This document shows, piece by piece, positions 28,035 to 37,656 of a stretch of 64,000 nucleotides of DNA. The position numbers and the translations under genes were made by a program. Numbering within the stretch: position 1 is the stretch's first letter; every line of letters begins with the position of its first letter. Location of the stretch: the NCBI RefSeq assembly GCF_003096355.1, contig NZ_QEKI01000006.1, forward strand, positions 1 through 64,000. The letters run 5' to 3'. The notes under the pieces were generated by a model. The model had not been told where the DNA came from and searched no databases. It saw only the letters and a list, made by a program, of their open reading frames with translations. The DNA is from Pontibacter virosus. GTDB taxonomy: Bacteria > Bacteroidota > Bacteroidia > Cytophagales > Hymenobacteraceae.

Positions 28035-28070
28035 AACTGTAGGGACAGGTCGCGACCTGTCCCTACAGTT
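28035..28070. repeat. Perfect 36-base palindrome, copy 1 of a dispersed repeat
   Basis: AACTGTAGGGACAGGTCG is followed directly by its exact reverse complement. It lies between two convergent stop codons, where the hairpin may also act as a terminator. The core GGACAGGTCG/CGACCTGTCC recurs at 61609-61630 and, with one change, at 61728-61747. Confidence 0.9.
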
Positions 28071-28072
28071 AC

Positions 28073-29260
28073 TTATTCCACAAACAGCACCAATCCCTTC
28101 AGATACTCCCCTTCGGGGTGGAAGATGGAGATTGGGTGGTCGGCAGGCTGAGAGACGTGGTGCATGATCTTGATGTTGCGACCGGCCTCAATGGCGGCTG
28201 CCATTACCGTGTTGTTAAACAGGTATTTGTCTACTACCTGTGAGCACGAGAAGGTGAACAGGATACCACCTGGCTTGATGCGCTTCATGGCCTCGGCGTT
28301 CAGTCGCTTATAGCCCATCACGGCATTGTGGCGCACTTTCTGGCTCTTGGCGAAGGCAGGTGGATCCAGAATAATCACATCGTAGCGGTCTTCCTTGCCT
28401 TTCAAAAACTCGAACGTGTCGACTGCATAAGCTTCGTGCCGGTCTGGTGCCTGACTCAGTTCGCCGTTTTTGATGGTCAGTTCGATTGCTTTCTTAGATA
28501 CATCCACTGAGTGTACTTCGCTAGCACCTGCGTTAAGGGCGTATACTGAGAAGCCGCCTGTATAGCAAAAGGTGTTCAGCACCGACTTATCTTTCACATA
28601 GCGGGCCAGCAATTCCCGGTTTTCGCGCTGGTCAATAAAGAAGCCTGTCTTCTGACCGCTTTCCCAGTCTACAAAAAACTGGTTCTCGTTCTCAGTCACC
28701 ACCACGCCGCCGCTCGATTCGCCGAAAAGATAGCCATTCTCAGCTTGCACCGGTGACTTGGCAGGCAGTGATTCGGCACTCTTGTCATATACCGCTTTTA
28801 AGTGTGTCCCGTAGATTTCCTGAAGGGCTTTGGCTATATGCTCTCGCACTGAGTACATACCCACAGAGTGCGTCTGGATAACGGCTGTGTCCTTGTACAT
28901 GTCCACGATCAGGCCAGGTACGCCATCACCTTCAGCATAAACTAAACGATACACATCGGTGTGTGGATTGTCAATCAGGCCAAGGCGTTTGCGGTAATCG
29001 TAAGCTTGCTGCACCTTGCTTTTCCAGAAAGTATAGTCTGGCTCAACTTGTACAAAGGAAAAAACGCGCACCGCAATAGAGCCCGGTGCCCAATGGCCCA
29101 TACCGAGAAACTCGCGCTGGTTAGAGTATACCTCCACCGTGTCGCCTTCTTCCGGCTCCGATCCTTCAATTTTTTTAATAGCGCCAGAGAAAACCCATGG
29201 GTGAAAACGCTTCAGGGAGTGTTCTTTTCCTTTGGCTAAGTATAATTTAGTAAGTAACAT
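28073..29260 (-). CDS. rlmI: 23S rRNA cytosine methyltransferase, RlmI-like
   Basis: 395 residues. An N-terminal PUA domain (residues about 5-75, HPWVFSGAIKKIEG) is followed by a linker and a class I SAM methyltransferase (NTFCYTGGFSVYALNAGASE for SAM, DVIILDPPAFAKSQ for motif IV, LFTFSCSQVV for the Cys motif). RlmI makes m5C1962 in 23S rRNA. The length matches E. coli RlmI. It is the second rRNA m5C-type enzyme in a row and is read toward its neighbour. Confidence 0.88.
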   Translation of the reverse strand: MLLTKLYLAKGKEHSLKRFHPWVFSGAIKKIEGSEPEEGDTVEVYSNQREFLGMGHWAPGSIAVRVFSFVQVEPDYTFWKSKVQQAYDYRKRLGLIDNPHTDVYRLVYAEGDGVPGLIVDMYKDTAVIQTHSVGMYSVREHIAKALQEIYGTHLKAVYDKSAESLPAKSPVQAENGYLFGESSGGVVVTENENQFFVDWESGQKTGFFIDQRENRELLARYVKDKSVLNTFCYTGGFSVYALNAGASEVHSVDVSKKAIELTIKNGELSQAPDRHEAYAVDTFEFLKGKEDRYDVIILDPPAFAKSQKVRHNAVMGYKRLNAEAMKRIKPGGILFTFSCSQVVDKYLFNNTVMAAAIEAGRNIKIMHHVSQPADHPISIFHPEGEYLKGLVLFVE

Positions 29261-29387
29261 CTAGGTTAATGTGGTAATTAATAATATGCTGAGTTGCGAT
29301 TGGGGAAATGTGCTAATGGACTTATGATACAGAGTAAGCTGTAAATGAATGATATTGTTCCGTAGCGATTAAATATTTTAAACGTTG

Positions 29388-29419
29388 CTTTACCTTATCC
29401 GTGATAAGATCAGGTAAAG
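29388..29419. other. Stem-loop downstream of maf
   Basis: CTTTACCTTATC and GATAAGATCAGGTAAAG can pair imperfectly around CGT just beyond the stop of the - strand maf gene. It lacks a T run, so it is a possible rather than a clear terminator. The rest of 29261-29426 is AT-rich and holds no gene. Confidence 0.4.
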
Positions 29420-29426
29420 TATCAAT

Positions 29427-30008
29427 CTATAATACGATCACTTTCAGATCTTTTAAGTAGGTATAGAGCTTCTGAACAGGCAGACCCACTACATTAAAAT
29501 AAGAGCCCTCAATCTTCTCGATCCCGATCTTACCAATCCATTCCTGTATACCGTAAGCACCTGCTTTATCAAAGGGTTGGAAGTGCTCGATATAGTAAAG
29601 AATTTCCTCGTTGCTCAACTCCTTAAAATATACTTTGGTTACATCGTGGAAGATGGTCTTGGAGTTCTTTGTCAGGATGCAGACCCCCGTGATCACTTCA
29701 TGATGTGTTCCTGACAAGGCTCTCAGCATGTCGAAGGCTTCCGAATCATTGCCGGGTTTGTTCAAAATGCGATCACCCAGACAAACTATTGTATCAGCCG
29801 TGATCAGAACTTCGTCTTGCAGGTCGGAGGTATAGGCTTCAGCTTTGTGAGAGGCCAGATACTCGGCCACTTGCTCGCGCTTTAGGTGCTCCGGAAAATC
29901 TTCGTGCACTTCCTTTACGCGCACCTCGAACTGAAGTCCGAGTCCGGTTAAGAGTTCTTTGCGGCGAGGGGAGTTAGAGGCAAGCAGTATCGGACGAGAT
30001 AAATTCAT
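29427..30008 (-). CDS. maf: Maf family nucleotide pyrophosphatase
   Basis: 193 residues from the ATG at 30008, which precedes the conserved start ILLASNSPRRKELL; a longer frame to 30089 only adds sequence overlapping the upstream gene. Further motifs are ADTIVCLGDRILNKP and AGAYGIQEWIG. Maf proteins hydrolyse dTTP, UTP or modified nucleotides to monophosphates and have been linked to septum inhibition. The start lies 35 bases inside the end of the DUF1015 gene, so the two are translationally linked. Confidence 0.9.
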   Translation of the reverse strand: MNLSRPILLASNSPRRKELLTGLGLQFEVRVKEVHEDFPEHLKREQVAEYLASHKAEAYTSDLQDEVLITADTIVCLGDRILNKPGNDSEAFDMLRALSGTHHEVITGVCILTKNSKTIFHDVTKVYFKELSNEEILYYIEHFQPFDKAGAYGIQEWIGKIGIEKIEGSYFNVVGLPVQKLYTYLKDLKVIVL

Positions 30009-31272
30009 TTTCTTTGATTGAGCTGAATAAAAATCCGCAGATCGTTTTCGGGTAGAAGAAGGTAGACTTCTGAGGCATAATGGCGCCACTGTGACATACG
30101 CGCTTCACCTGATCCATCGACACGTCGTTGGTGATCAGTGCCAGTCGCGATTTGCCGGAGTCCACCTGACTCACACAGGCGGTAAAGTTGCGGACATAGC
30201 TTAGGCCCGGATAATCACGCTGCGCTTCGCGGTCAATTCCTAGCACCTTTTCAAATACAAAATAATGCATTACGGTCAGGTCGAGGTCTTTCACTTCCTG
30301 CGGCACGGGCCAGTCGATCAGATGGTGCACTTCCGGTTTGAGGCGCAGCTTATAGGCGTTGCCGGACAAGTATAGCCCGAAGGCCCAGTTCTTGCCTACG
30401 ATCACTTCGTTGAGTTCGTAAGCGTCCTCCTTAGGCGTCACGACAAAGTAGGAACGCAGGCGCTCCAGAAACTCTTCGTCGGTGAGGTCTATTTTCTCCA
30501 GCACACGGTGCGTCGGCAGAATGCGCAGGTCATCGGCTTCGGTATTGGTCAGATACATCAGGTGGTAGTTGTAGGCCTCCGTGCCGGTATGGTTCGGATT
30601 AGCAACCATGCGCTTCTTGCGGTACTCCAGAGAGCCCTCGTAGCGGTGGTGCCCGTCAGCCAACAGTACCTGACGTGATTCCAATACTTCTAAAAAATGC
30701 TTGATCACCTCACGGTCGTGGATCACGGCCAACACGTCGCGCACGCCCTGGTAGTCTTCCGTCACGTAAAGCGGTGACTGGATGCTCTCGTCCATATAGC
30801 GCTCCAATATAAAATTAGGGTCGGTATAAAGCCCATGGGTAGCGCTGGTGTTCATCAGGGTCTTGTCCAACAGATCAATGCGATCGTTCACGGCACTCGG
30901 GATCGTGTTTTCGTGACGGAGGAGTACGCCCTCGTTCCAATCGTAGGCTTTGATGTGGCAAATGAATCCTTTGCGGCAATACTCCCGGTCGTTGCCCGGA
31001 AGCCTGAAGTACTGGTAGTACACGTAAATGCCAGGCAGCGGATCCTGTATGATGGTACCGGCAGATTTCCATTCCTGCAGCAAGTCCGCCGCTGTGTCAG
31101 CGGGTTTGTCTCCTCTGGGCACCGAGAGGTGTATACTGTTGATCGGGTTCTGGTACAGCGCTTCCCGCTGTTTTGCCGACACGACATCGAAAAGGGGAGA
31201 GGTCAGTTCTTCAATTGACTGGCTTAGCTCTTCTTTGTAGCGCCATGCTTTAATGGGTAGTATTTCTGCCAT
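29974..31272 (-). CDS. DUF1015 family protein
   Basis: 432 residues, normal for the family. Typical segments are MAEILPIKAWRYKEEL at the start, LLADGHHRYEGSLEYRKKR in the middle (a conserved His-His-Arg patch) and HSGAIMPQKSTFFYPKTICG at the end. The protein is cytoplasmic and its function is unknown; neighbouring genes in many genomes are serine/phosphoserine enzymes, but none is here. It lies 29 bases after pdxH and overlaps maf, so pdxH-DUF1015-maf look like one operon. Confidence 0.85.
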   Translation of the reverse strand: MAEILPIKAWRYKEELSQSIEELTSPLFDVVSAKQREALYQNPINSIHLSVPRGDKPADTAADLLQEWKSAGTIIQDPLPGIYVYYQYFRLPGNDREYCRKGFICHIKAYDWNEGVLLRHENTIPSAVNDRIDLLDKTLMNTSATHGLYTDPNFILERYMDESIQSPLYVTEDYQGVRDVLAVIHDREVIKHFLEVLESRQVLLADGHHRYEGSLEYRKKRMVANPNHTGTEAYNYHLMYLTNTEADDLRILPTHRVLEKIDLTDEEFLERLRSYFVVTPKEDAYELNEVIVGKNWAFGLYLSGNAYKLRLKPEVHHLIDWPVPQEVKDLDLTVMHYFVFEKVLGIDREAQRDYPGLSYVRNFTACVSQVDSGKSRLALITNDVSMDQVKRVCHSGAIMPQKSTFFYPKTICGFLFSSIKENEFISSDTACL

Positions 31273-31301
31273 CAGGTTTGTTTACAGGTATAGGTATAGA
31301 A

Positions 31302-31952
31302 TCAGGGGGCAAGTCTCTTGCGGGACCACTGGTCATCGGCTCGCTCAAACACAATGCGGTCGTGCAAACGGTTCGGTCGGCCCTGCCAGAACTCAATGTA
31401 CTCGGGTTTCAGCACATAGCCGCCCCAGTGTTGCGGACGGGGAACCATATCCAGACTCGCAAAGTCCTTTTCGTATTTTGCTTCGGCCCGTTCAAGCTCT
31501 TCGCGACTGTTTATCTCGCGGCTTTGCGGAGAGGCCCAGGCCCCAATCTGGCTGCCACGCGGGCGGCTGTGAAAATACGTGTCCGATACATCCGCTGCAA
31601 CCTTCTCAATCGTGCCCTCTATGCGCACCTGCCGCTCCAGTTCCGCCCAAAAAAAAGTGATTGATCCAAGGGGGCGCTCTGCCAGGTCCTGCCCTTTGCG
31701 GCTATCATAGTTCGTAAAAAAGACGAAGCCATCCGAAGATACCTCCTTTAAGAGGACTACTCGTGCCGAAGGGCGGCAATCGGCGGAGACAGTAGACAGC
31801 ACCAGTGCCGTTGGCTCCAGTACTTCTGATAAGATGGCCTCATTCAGCCATCCTTTAAACTGGTCGAGCGGGTTGTTGGAAACGGATTCTTCTGTAAGTG
31901 CCTGCCGGGAGTAGTTCTTCCGGATAGAGGCAATGTCATGTTGGAGCGACAT
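31302..31952 (-). CDS. pdxH: Pyridoxamine 5'-phosphate oxidase
   Basis: 216 residues. This FMN enzyme oxidises pyridoxine or pyridoxamine 5'-phosphate to pyridoxal 5'-phosphate. Conserved stretches: PSARVVLLKEVSSDGFVFFTNYDSRKG, given here as PSARVVLLK and FVFFTNYDSRKG for FMN binding; FFWAELERQVRIEGTIEK; YFHSRPRGSQIGAW; and the end QGRPNRLHDRIVF with the substrate-binding Arg and His. It is the first gene of the pdxH-DUF1015-maf set and is divergent from the YqgE gene. Confidence 0.95.
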   Translation of the reverse strand: MSLQHDIASIRKNYSRQALTEESVSNNPLDQFKGWLNEAILSEVLEPTALVLSTVSADCRPSARVVLLKEVSSDGFVFFTNYDSRKGQDLAERPLGSITFFWAELERQVRIEGTIEKVAADVSDTYFHSRPRGSQIGAWASPQSREINSREELERAEAKYEKDFASLDMVPRPQHWGGYVLKPEYIEFWQGRPNRLHDRIVFERADDQWSRKRLAP

Positions 31953-31972
31953 AGCGAAAACGATGATTTGCC

Positions 31973-31980
31973 CAAAATTA
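31973..31980 (-). promoter_or_regulatory. Possible -7 element (TAATTTTG) of pdxH
   Basis: Read on the - strand, TAATTTTG fits TAnnTTTG and ends 20 bases before the pdxH ATG. The -33 position has no clear TTTG. The surrounding 31953-32227 is AT-rich, holds no gene and must also contain the promoter for YqgE. Confidence 0.45.
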
Positions 31981-32227
31981 TAAAATAATCGGCTGAGGCT
32001 TAAATTTTAATTTATATTGCAATAATTTAAAAATATTTTATAAAATTAGAAGACTTATTTCCAGTATTAAAGGCTTTGTATAGCCGGGCAATGATTTCAA
32101 GCGATGCATCCGATTTACCGGAATTGTACCCTAATGTGTTGTTTGCGTAAGAAGGTATAAATAGCGATTGCCAGGCCTACCAGGCCAGAAGTTTTTGTTA
32201 GGTAAAGCAATTAAATCCTGGAAAACA

Positions 32228-32797
32228 ATGGAGGAAGAAAGCGAAATAAAGCCGCAAAACGGCAGCATACTGATATCAGAGCCATACCTGGGCGATCCCA
32301 ATTTTGAGCGTACCGTGGTTTTGATCTGCAGCCACGTTGAAGGTGAGGGAACATTTGGACTGGTATTGAACCGTTTGTCAAACCTTAAGCTGTCAGACGT
32401 GGTTGATGTATATAATGATACCTTTGAAGCTGAATTAGGTATAGGTGGGCCGGTGCAGTATAATACGCTGCACTATGTGCATCAGATAGCAAACCTGCCT
32501 CAGGCAGTACAGCTGAACGATAATCTATACTGGGGTGGCGACTTCGAATCGCTGCGCACGCTGATTGGAACAGGCGAGGTAACACCAGCAGATATCAAGT
32601 TTTTTCTAGGCTACTCCGGGTGGACACCTGGCCAGCTGCAGGAGGAGATCGACAAAAATGTTTGGATTGTGAATAACAATGCAGCAAATAAATTATTTAA
32701 TTTGGAAGCAGATACGCTTTGGCGAAACATACTGCGCCAAATGGGCGGAAAATACAAGGTACTTTCAAACTACCCGGTAGACCCCCGCCTGAACTGA
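32228..32797 (+). CDS. YqgE/AlgH family protein
   Basis: 189 residues from the ATG at 32228; an upstream TTG frame adds 20 atypical residues. The family start GSILISEPYLGDPNFERTVV and the segment GTFGLVLNRLSNLKL are plain, as are VYWGGDFESLRTLI-like and FFLGYSGWTPGQLQEEI motifs further on. YqgE/AlgH proteins are cytoplasmic, of unresolved function, with links to transcription control and to the Holliday junction resolvase YqgF in other phyla. It is followed after 26 bases by the DUF349 gene. Confidence 0.9.
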   Translation: MEEESEIKPQNGSILISEPYLGDPNFERTVVLICSHVEGEGTFGLVLNRLSNLKLSDVVDVYNDTFEAELGIGGPVQYNTLHYVHQIANLPQAVQLNDNLYWGGDFESLRTLIGTGEVTPADIKFFLGYSGWTPGQLQEEIDKNVWIVNNNAANKLFNLEADTLWRNILRQMGGKYKVLSNYPVDPRLN

Positions 32798-32823
32798 CAA
32801 AACGTGGACTAAAACCTCAAGTC

Positions 32824-34995
32824 ATGACAACTGATAAACAGCACACCGACGCAAACGGAGCTGAGGCCAACAGGCCCCGGCCAGAAGACGAAGCACAAGC
32901 CAACGGGCAGCAGGCCTCGTCTCCGATGGACATTGTAGAACAGCGCCTTGCGGAAATCAACGCACAAAAAGAGAGCGCACAAAACAAGCCATCAGAAGCA
33001 GGTGTGCCCAAAGAAGACCAGCCCGAAATAAAACCGGAACTGGCTTCTGAAGCAGAGACGACAGAAACAGAAAAAAGAACAGAGGCTTTTGCAGATGCAA
33101 ACCTACCTGAGGCCGAGGCGGAGCCTAAAGAGGATTCACCAGGTATTGAAGCAACCACAGCAGAAGCATCAATAACAGAGACCACTGCTGATGCTCCTAC
33201 ATCAGCTGACAAGGCCACAAGCAAGGTGCACGAGACTTCTGCTCCAGAACACCACGATGAAGAGGAAGTGGATGAAGAGGACCACACAGACTATAGCGAA
33301 ATGCCGCTGGAGGAAGTGCGCAATCATCTGACACAACTCCTTAAAGCGCCTGATGCGAAGCGCAAATACAAGAAGATACAGGAAATCCATCGTCAGTACG
33401 AGGACAAGTTTCAGGTTGAAAGGGGCCAGGCGCTCGATCGTTTCCGTCAGGAGGGAGGCACCGAAGAAGATTTTGAATATCATGCTCCCGTAGCACACAC
33501 CGAACTGGAGCAACTCTATGCCGCTTACCGTGAGGCCCGCTATCAGGAACGACAGCACAGCGAAGAACAGCGTGGTCGTAACCTGGAACGCAAACGCGAG
33601 CTGCTACAGCAATTGCGTACTTTGGTAGAGTCCGCAGAAACTAAAAACAGCAGCGACGAGCTAAAAAAACTCCAAAATGAGTGGAAGAGCATAGGACCAG
33701 TGCCTCCAGGAGAGGCGCAGGAGCTGTGGGACTCTTATCACGCCCTGCTCGACATCTTCTACAACAACCGCAGCATGTTCTTCGAAATGAAGGAGCTGGA
33801 CAGGCGCCGAAACCTGGATGCCAAAGTGCAGTTAATTGAACGTGCAGAAGCCCTTCAAAATGAGCCTACCATCAACAAGGCCCTCCAGGAGCTGCGCCAT
33901 TTGCATGAGGAATGGAAGAATATAGGACCGGTGCCGAACGAGCAGCGTGATGCCATATGGGAGCGCTTTATTCAGGCTTCTGAAAAAGTACACGAGCAGC
34001 GTCGCTCATACATGGAGGAACGCAAAACGGTCGAGATGGCGAACCTGGAAAAGAAGCGGGGCCTGTTGGCGCGTTTGCAGGAGTTCCAGAACTTCAATAC
34101 CGATCGCATCAACGAATGGCGTGACAAGACAGATGAGATTCAGAAACTCAAAGAAGAGTGGGACAATGCTGGTCTTGTACCGAAAGAGTATGCTGAAGAA
34201 GTAAACAAGAACTTCTGGGGTAATTATAAAGCTTTTTTCCAGCATAAAAACCAGTTCTTTAAAGGCTTGGACGAGCAGAAGATGCAGAACCTACGCCAGA
34301 AGACAGAACTGTGTGAGCAGGCTGAAAGTCTGAAAGAAAGCACAGATTGGAATACGACCAAAGAAAAAATGATTCAGCTTCAAAAGAAGTGGAAAACCAT
34401 TGGCCGTGTTCCGGACAAGCATTCCGACAAGATCTGGCAGCGGTTCAGAGCGGCCTGCAACGAGTTCTTTGACCGTAAGCAGGTGCAGGAACAGCAGAAG
34501 GGTGCCGAAATGGAAAAGCTCTCTTCTGAAAAACTGGCTCTCTGCGATCGCCTGACAGACGAACTCGCACAGCCAAACACGACGACATCACTTGATGACT
34601 TCAACAGAATCGTAGCGGAGTGGGACACCCTGGATGCCGGTAATAAGCGAGTGAATACGCGGGTAGAGGAGAAGTTCCTTTCCCTGATGGAGCGATACCT
34701 GGAGCGTGTGCCAGACCTGCATTACGATGACCGTGCTACCATGCTGGCACAGTTGCAGGTGGACCGCCTGAAAAACAGTCCGGATGCCTCGCAGAAACTG
34801 TATCAGAAAGAGCAGACGCTTCGCCGGGAGATCGCACAATTGCAGAACGATATACAAACCCTTCGCACCAACCTTGACTTCTTTGCACGTTCTAAGAATG
34901 CCGATAAGCTGCGCGAGGAGTACGAAGGCCGTATAGAAGACACGCAACGACGCATCGATATACTGCAACGGCAGCTGGCTGCTTTCAGAAGATAA
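32824..34995 (+). CDS. DUF349 repeat protein
   Basis: 723 residues from the ATG at 32824. The first 150 or so are highly acidic and low in complexity (Glu, Ala, Thr), probably disordered. From about residue 190 on there are several DUF349 helical repeats marked by WKSIGPVP, WKNIGPVPNEQRDAIWERF, WDNAGLVPKEY and WKTIGRVPDKHSDKIWQRF, and the C-terminus is a coiled coil (LYQKEQTLRREIAQLQNDI). Proteins with this domain are conserved in Bacteroidota; I know of no established function. It follows YqgE in what is probably one transcript. Confidence 0.85.
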   Translation: MTTDKQHTDANGAEANRPRPEDEAQANGQQASSPMDIVEQRLAEINAQKESAQNKPSEAGVPKEDQPEIKPELASEAETTETEKRTEAFADANLPEAEAEPKEDSPGIEATTAEASITETTADAPTSADKATSKVHETSAPEHHDEEEVDEEDHTDYSEMPLEEVRNHLTQLLKAPDAKRKYKKIQEIHRQYEDKFQVERGQALDRFRQEGGTEEDFEYHAPVAHTELEQLYAAYREARYQERQHSEEQRGRNLERKRELLQQLRTLVESAETKNSSDELKKLQNEWKSIGPVPPGEAQELWDSYHALLDIFYNNRSMFFEMKELDRRRNLDAKVQLIERAEALQNEPTINKALQELRHLHEEWKNIGPVPNEQRDAIWERFIQASEKVHEQRRSYMEERKTVEMANLEKKRGLLARLQEFQNFNTDRINEWRDKTDEIQKLKEEWDNAGLVPKEYAEEVNKNFWGNYKAFFQHKNQFFKGLDEQKMQNLRQKTELCEQAESLKESTDWNTTKEKMIQLQKKWKTIGRVPDKHSDKIWQRFRAACNEFFDRKQVQEQQKGAEMEKLSSEKLALCDRLTDELAQPNTTTSLDDFNRIVAEWDTLDAGNKRVNTRVEEKFLSLMERYLERVPDLHYDDRATMLAQLQVDRLKNSPDASQKLYQKEQTLRREIAQLQNDIQTLRTNLDFFARSKNADKLREEYEGRIEDTQRRIDILQRQLAAFRR

Positions 34996-35055
34996 AAATT
35001 TCTGTTTGATACTCAAAAGCTTATCGAGAAAGGACAAAAAATCCTGTAACGGGTA

Positions 35056-35086
35056 TTTGTATATTAAAAACCTTATTATACCTTTG
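35056..35086 (+). promoter_or_regulatory. Complete Bacteroidota-type promoter for the tRNA-Thr pair
   Basis: TTTG at 35056-35059 and TACCTTTG at 35079-35086 are separated by 19 bases, an exact match to the TTTG-N19-21-TAnnTTTG pattern of the primary sigma factor in this phylum. The first tRNA begins 39 bases after the -7 element. Confidence 0.8.
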
Positions 35087-35111
35087 CAACGCTTTAGAAC
35101 GATAGGGCAAC

Positions 35112-35211
<100 letters not shown>

Positions 35212-35220
35212 TCTTTTACC

Positions 35221-35293
<73 letters not shown>

Positions 35294-35295
35294 CT

Positions 35296-35332
35296 TAAAA
35301 GCCTTCAGAGAAATCTGAAGGCTTTTTTGTTT
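35296..35332 (+). terminator. Terminator of the tRNA-Thr transcript
   Basis: AAAAGCCTTCAGA and TCTGAAGGCTTTTTT form a long stem with a four-base loop and a T run. Confidence 0.9.
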
Positions 35333-35463
35333 TTATACCTCTCTGCTCAACACTCTTTCTTTCTATCCTACAGCCAGTTACACTTTCATCCCGGAAAGGT
35401 ATATATGGTTTTTCAAGTTTTATGCCTTATTTTGGGGATTCACCCAAGCACCGAACGAGATCC

Positions 35464-36630
35464 ATGCAACTGATAGAAGTGAACACCCCGGAACTGGCCG
35501 CAGAGTTTATAAAAATGCAGGTTAAGCTGTACCGCAAAGACCCTAAATACATTCGGCCCCTTGACAAGGACATCCACCAGGTGTTTGACCCGAAGAAAAA
35601 CAAATTGCTGCGCGATGGTGAGGCCATCCGTTGGATTTTGCGTGACGGTGAGGGGGAGACCATTGGCCGTGTAGCCGCCTTTATCAACAAAAAGACAGCA
35701 AAGTCATTTGAGCAGCCAACCGGTGGCATGGGCTTCTTTGACTGCATTAACGATCAGGAAGCTGCCAACGTGCTGTTTGACGCCTGCCGCAACTGGCTGC
35801 AGGAGCGGGGCATGGAGGCGATGGACGGTCCGATCAATTTTGGGGAGCGTGACAAGTGGTGGGGCTTACTGGTAGACGGGTTTCATGAACCTACCTATTG
35901 CATGAACTACAATCATGGCTACTACAAAAGGCTGTTCGAAAACTACGGCTTTCAGCTATACTTTAACCAGTATGTGTACTACCGCACTGTTGAAGATCCG
36001 CTGATTCCAGAGTACCATGAAAAAGCAAAGCGAGTGCTAAGTGACCCGGATTATTCCTTCCGGCACATCGATAAAAACAACCTAGATAAGTATGCGGAAG
36101 ATTTCCGGATTATCTACAACAAGGGATGGGTGAAACACGAAGGCGTGCAGGCAATGGGAGAGGCGCAGGCCAAGTCTATCATGAAATCGCTCAAGCCGAT
36201 ACTGGATGAAAAAATCATTTGGTTCGCCTATTACAAAGATCAGCCAGCTGGTTTCTTTATTGCTATACCTGAGTTGAATCAACTGTTCAAGCACGTGAAC
36301 GGCAAGCTGGATTACTGGGGCAAAATTAAATTCATCTACCACCGCTGGAGAGGCGCCTGCAAGACCATGTATGGCATTGTGTTCGGCATCATACCAGAAT
36401 GCCAGGGCAAGGGCGTAGAGGCGGCCATGGTGGTTTCTGCAGCCAAACTGGTGCAGGGTAACCCTAATATCCCCTACTATGACCTACAAATGAACTGGAT
36501 CGGAGACTTCAATCCCAAAATGATCAAGTTGGTGGAGCAGTTGGGTAGCCGGGTATACAAGACCTACACGACCTACCGTTTCCTCTTCGATCGCGAAAAG
36601 GAGTTTAAACGCGCTCCGATCATCAAATAG
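35464..36630 (+). CDS. GNAT-like N-acetyltransferase family protein
   Basis: 388 residues from the ATG at 35464; another in-frame ATG at 35422 would add 14 residues (PYFGDSPKHRTRS) that look less typical. The C-terminal half (FIIPECQGKGVEAAMVV-like stretch, IIPECQGKGVE) carries the acetyl-CoA loop Q-x-x-G-x-G of GNAT enzymes, and the N-terminal half (DGEGETIGRVAAFINK, MDGPINFGERDKWWG) resembles the first of two GNAT folds. This double-GNAT family is common in Bacteroidota; the substrate is unknown. It is followed after two bases by a membrane hydrolase gene. Confidence 0.75.
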   Translation: MQLIEVNTPELAAEFIKMQVKLYRKDPKYIRPLDKDIHQVFDPKKNKLLRDGEAIRWILRDGEGETIGRVAAFINKKTAKSFEQPTGGMGFFDCINDQEAANVLFDACRNWLQERGMEAMDGPINFGERDKWWGLLVDGFHEPTYCMNYNHGYYKRLFENYGFQLYFNQYVYYRTVEDPLIPEYHEKAKRVLSDPDYSFRHIDKNNLDKYAEDFRIIYNKGWVKHEGVQAMGEAQAKSIMKSLKPILDEKIIWFAYYKDQPAGFFIAIPELNQLFKHVNGKLDYWGKIKFIYHRWRGACKTMYGIVFGIIPECQGKGVEAAMVVSAAKLVQGNPNIPYYDLQMNWIGDFNPKMIKLVEQLGSRVYKTYTTYRFLFDREKEFKRAPIIK

Positions 36631-36632
36631 GT

Positions 36633-37652
36633 ATGGATTCACTGACGCAGATCGTATTGGGAGCTGCCGTGGGCGAAGCGGTGGCTGGGCGAAAACTGGG
36701 CAACAAGGCACTGCTCTGGGGCGCAATTGCCGGCACTATACCTGATCTAGATGTGCTGGCCAATCCGCTGTTGGACATGGTGGGTCAACTGAGCTTTCAC
36801 CGCTCCATGACACATTCATTCTTTTTTGCCATAGTCGCCTCCCCACTGCTTGGCTGGGTGCTTTGGCGACTCCACAAAAATGAGCATGCCACCTTCCGGG
36901 ACTGGACCATGCTGTTCTTCCTGGGCTTCACAACTCACGCCATACTGGACAGTTTCACAACATGGGGCACCCAACTCTTTTGGCCTTTCACCAATTACGG
37001 TGTTGCCTTTTACAACATCTTCGTCATCGATCCGTTGTACACGATTCCATTCCTGATTTGTGTGATTGCCGTGCTGTTTTATGATAGGCGCAACCCCAAA
37101 AGACGGCTCTGGAATAATGCCGGGCTCATCATCAGTTCGCTTTACATTGCGTTCTCTTTTGGTGCACAGGCCCATGCAAAAAGTGTTTTTAAGGAAAGCC
37201 TGAATGCACAAGGTATACCCTACGAATCAGAGATTGTAAAAGCCACCCCGATGAACACCCTGCTCTGGTCTGTAACAGCAGCGTCCGAGGACGGCTTCTA
37301 TAACGGTTTCTACTCCCTGCTGGATCAGGACCAGAACATCAGATATAGCTTTGAGCCACGCCAGGAAAACCTGCTGGATGAATACCGCGGGCATCCGAAA
37401 ACGGAGCGTCTGCTTCAGATTACCAAAGGATACCATGCGGTAGAAGAAGTAAAGGAGGGCATACACATCAAAGACCTGCGATTCGGGCAATTCGACGGCT
37501 GGCAGGAAGGCAAGGGGCAGTATGTGTTCGTATACCATGTATGGCGTGCAGAAGATGGTTCTCTCCGGTTCGAGGAAATCAACAATCGCCCCGAGATTGA
37601 CGGCGATTACCTGAAAGCTTATTTGCACCGTATTCTCGGAAATAAAGACTAG
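36633..37652 (+). CDS. Membrane-bound metal-dependent hydrolase (YdjM/DUF457 family)
   Basis: 339 residues. The N-terminus is diagnostic: [20 protein letters not shown], then [10 protein letters not shown] and [13 protein letters not shown], which bring Asp and His residues together near the membrane, and [13 protein letters not shown]. About five hydrophobic helices occupy residues 60-180; the rest is soluble. Family members are called inner-membrane metal-dependent hydrolases; some relate to YfhO/LexA-regulated YdjM. The gene is packed between the GNAT gene (2 bases) and the SDR gene (4 bases), so the three form an operon. Confidence 0.85.
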   Translation: MDSLTQIVLGAAVGEAVAGRKLGNKALLWGAIAGTIPDLDVLANPLLDMVGQLSFHRSMTHSFFFAIVASPLLGWVLWRLHKNEHATFRDWTMLFFLGFTTHAILDSFTTWGTQLFWPFTNYGVAFYNIFVIDPLYTIPFLICVIAVLFYDRRNPKRRLWNNAGLIISSLYIAFSFGAQAHAKSVFKESLNAQGIPYESEIVKATPMNTLLWSVTAASEDGFYNGFYSLLDQDQNIRYSFEPRQENLLDEYRGHPKTERLLQITKGYHAVEEVKEGIHIKDLRFGQFDGWQEGKGQYVFVYHVWRAEDGSLRFEEINNRPEIDGDYLKAYLHRILGNKD

Positions 37653-37656
37653 ACCC

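Noticed and set aside
29388..29419. Intrinsic terminator of maf
   Set aside because: The stem is imperfect and no T run follows on the - strand, so it is listed only as a stem-loop.
32719..32823. N-terminal extension of the DUF349 gene overlapping YqgE
   Set aside because: It would overlap the YqgE gene by 79 bases; the ATG at 32824 gives a 26-base gap and starts the acidic N-terminus.
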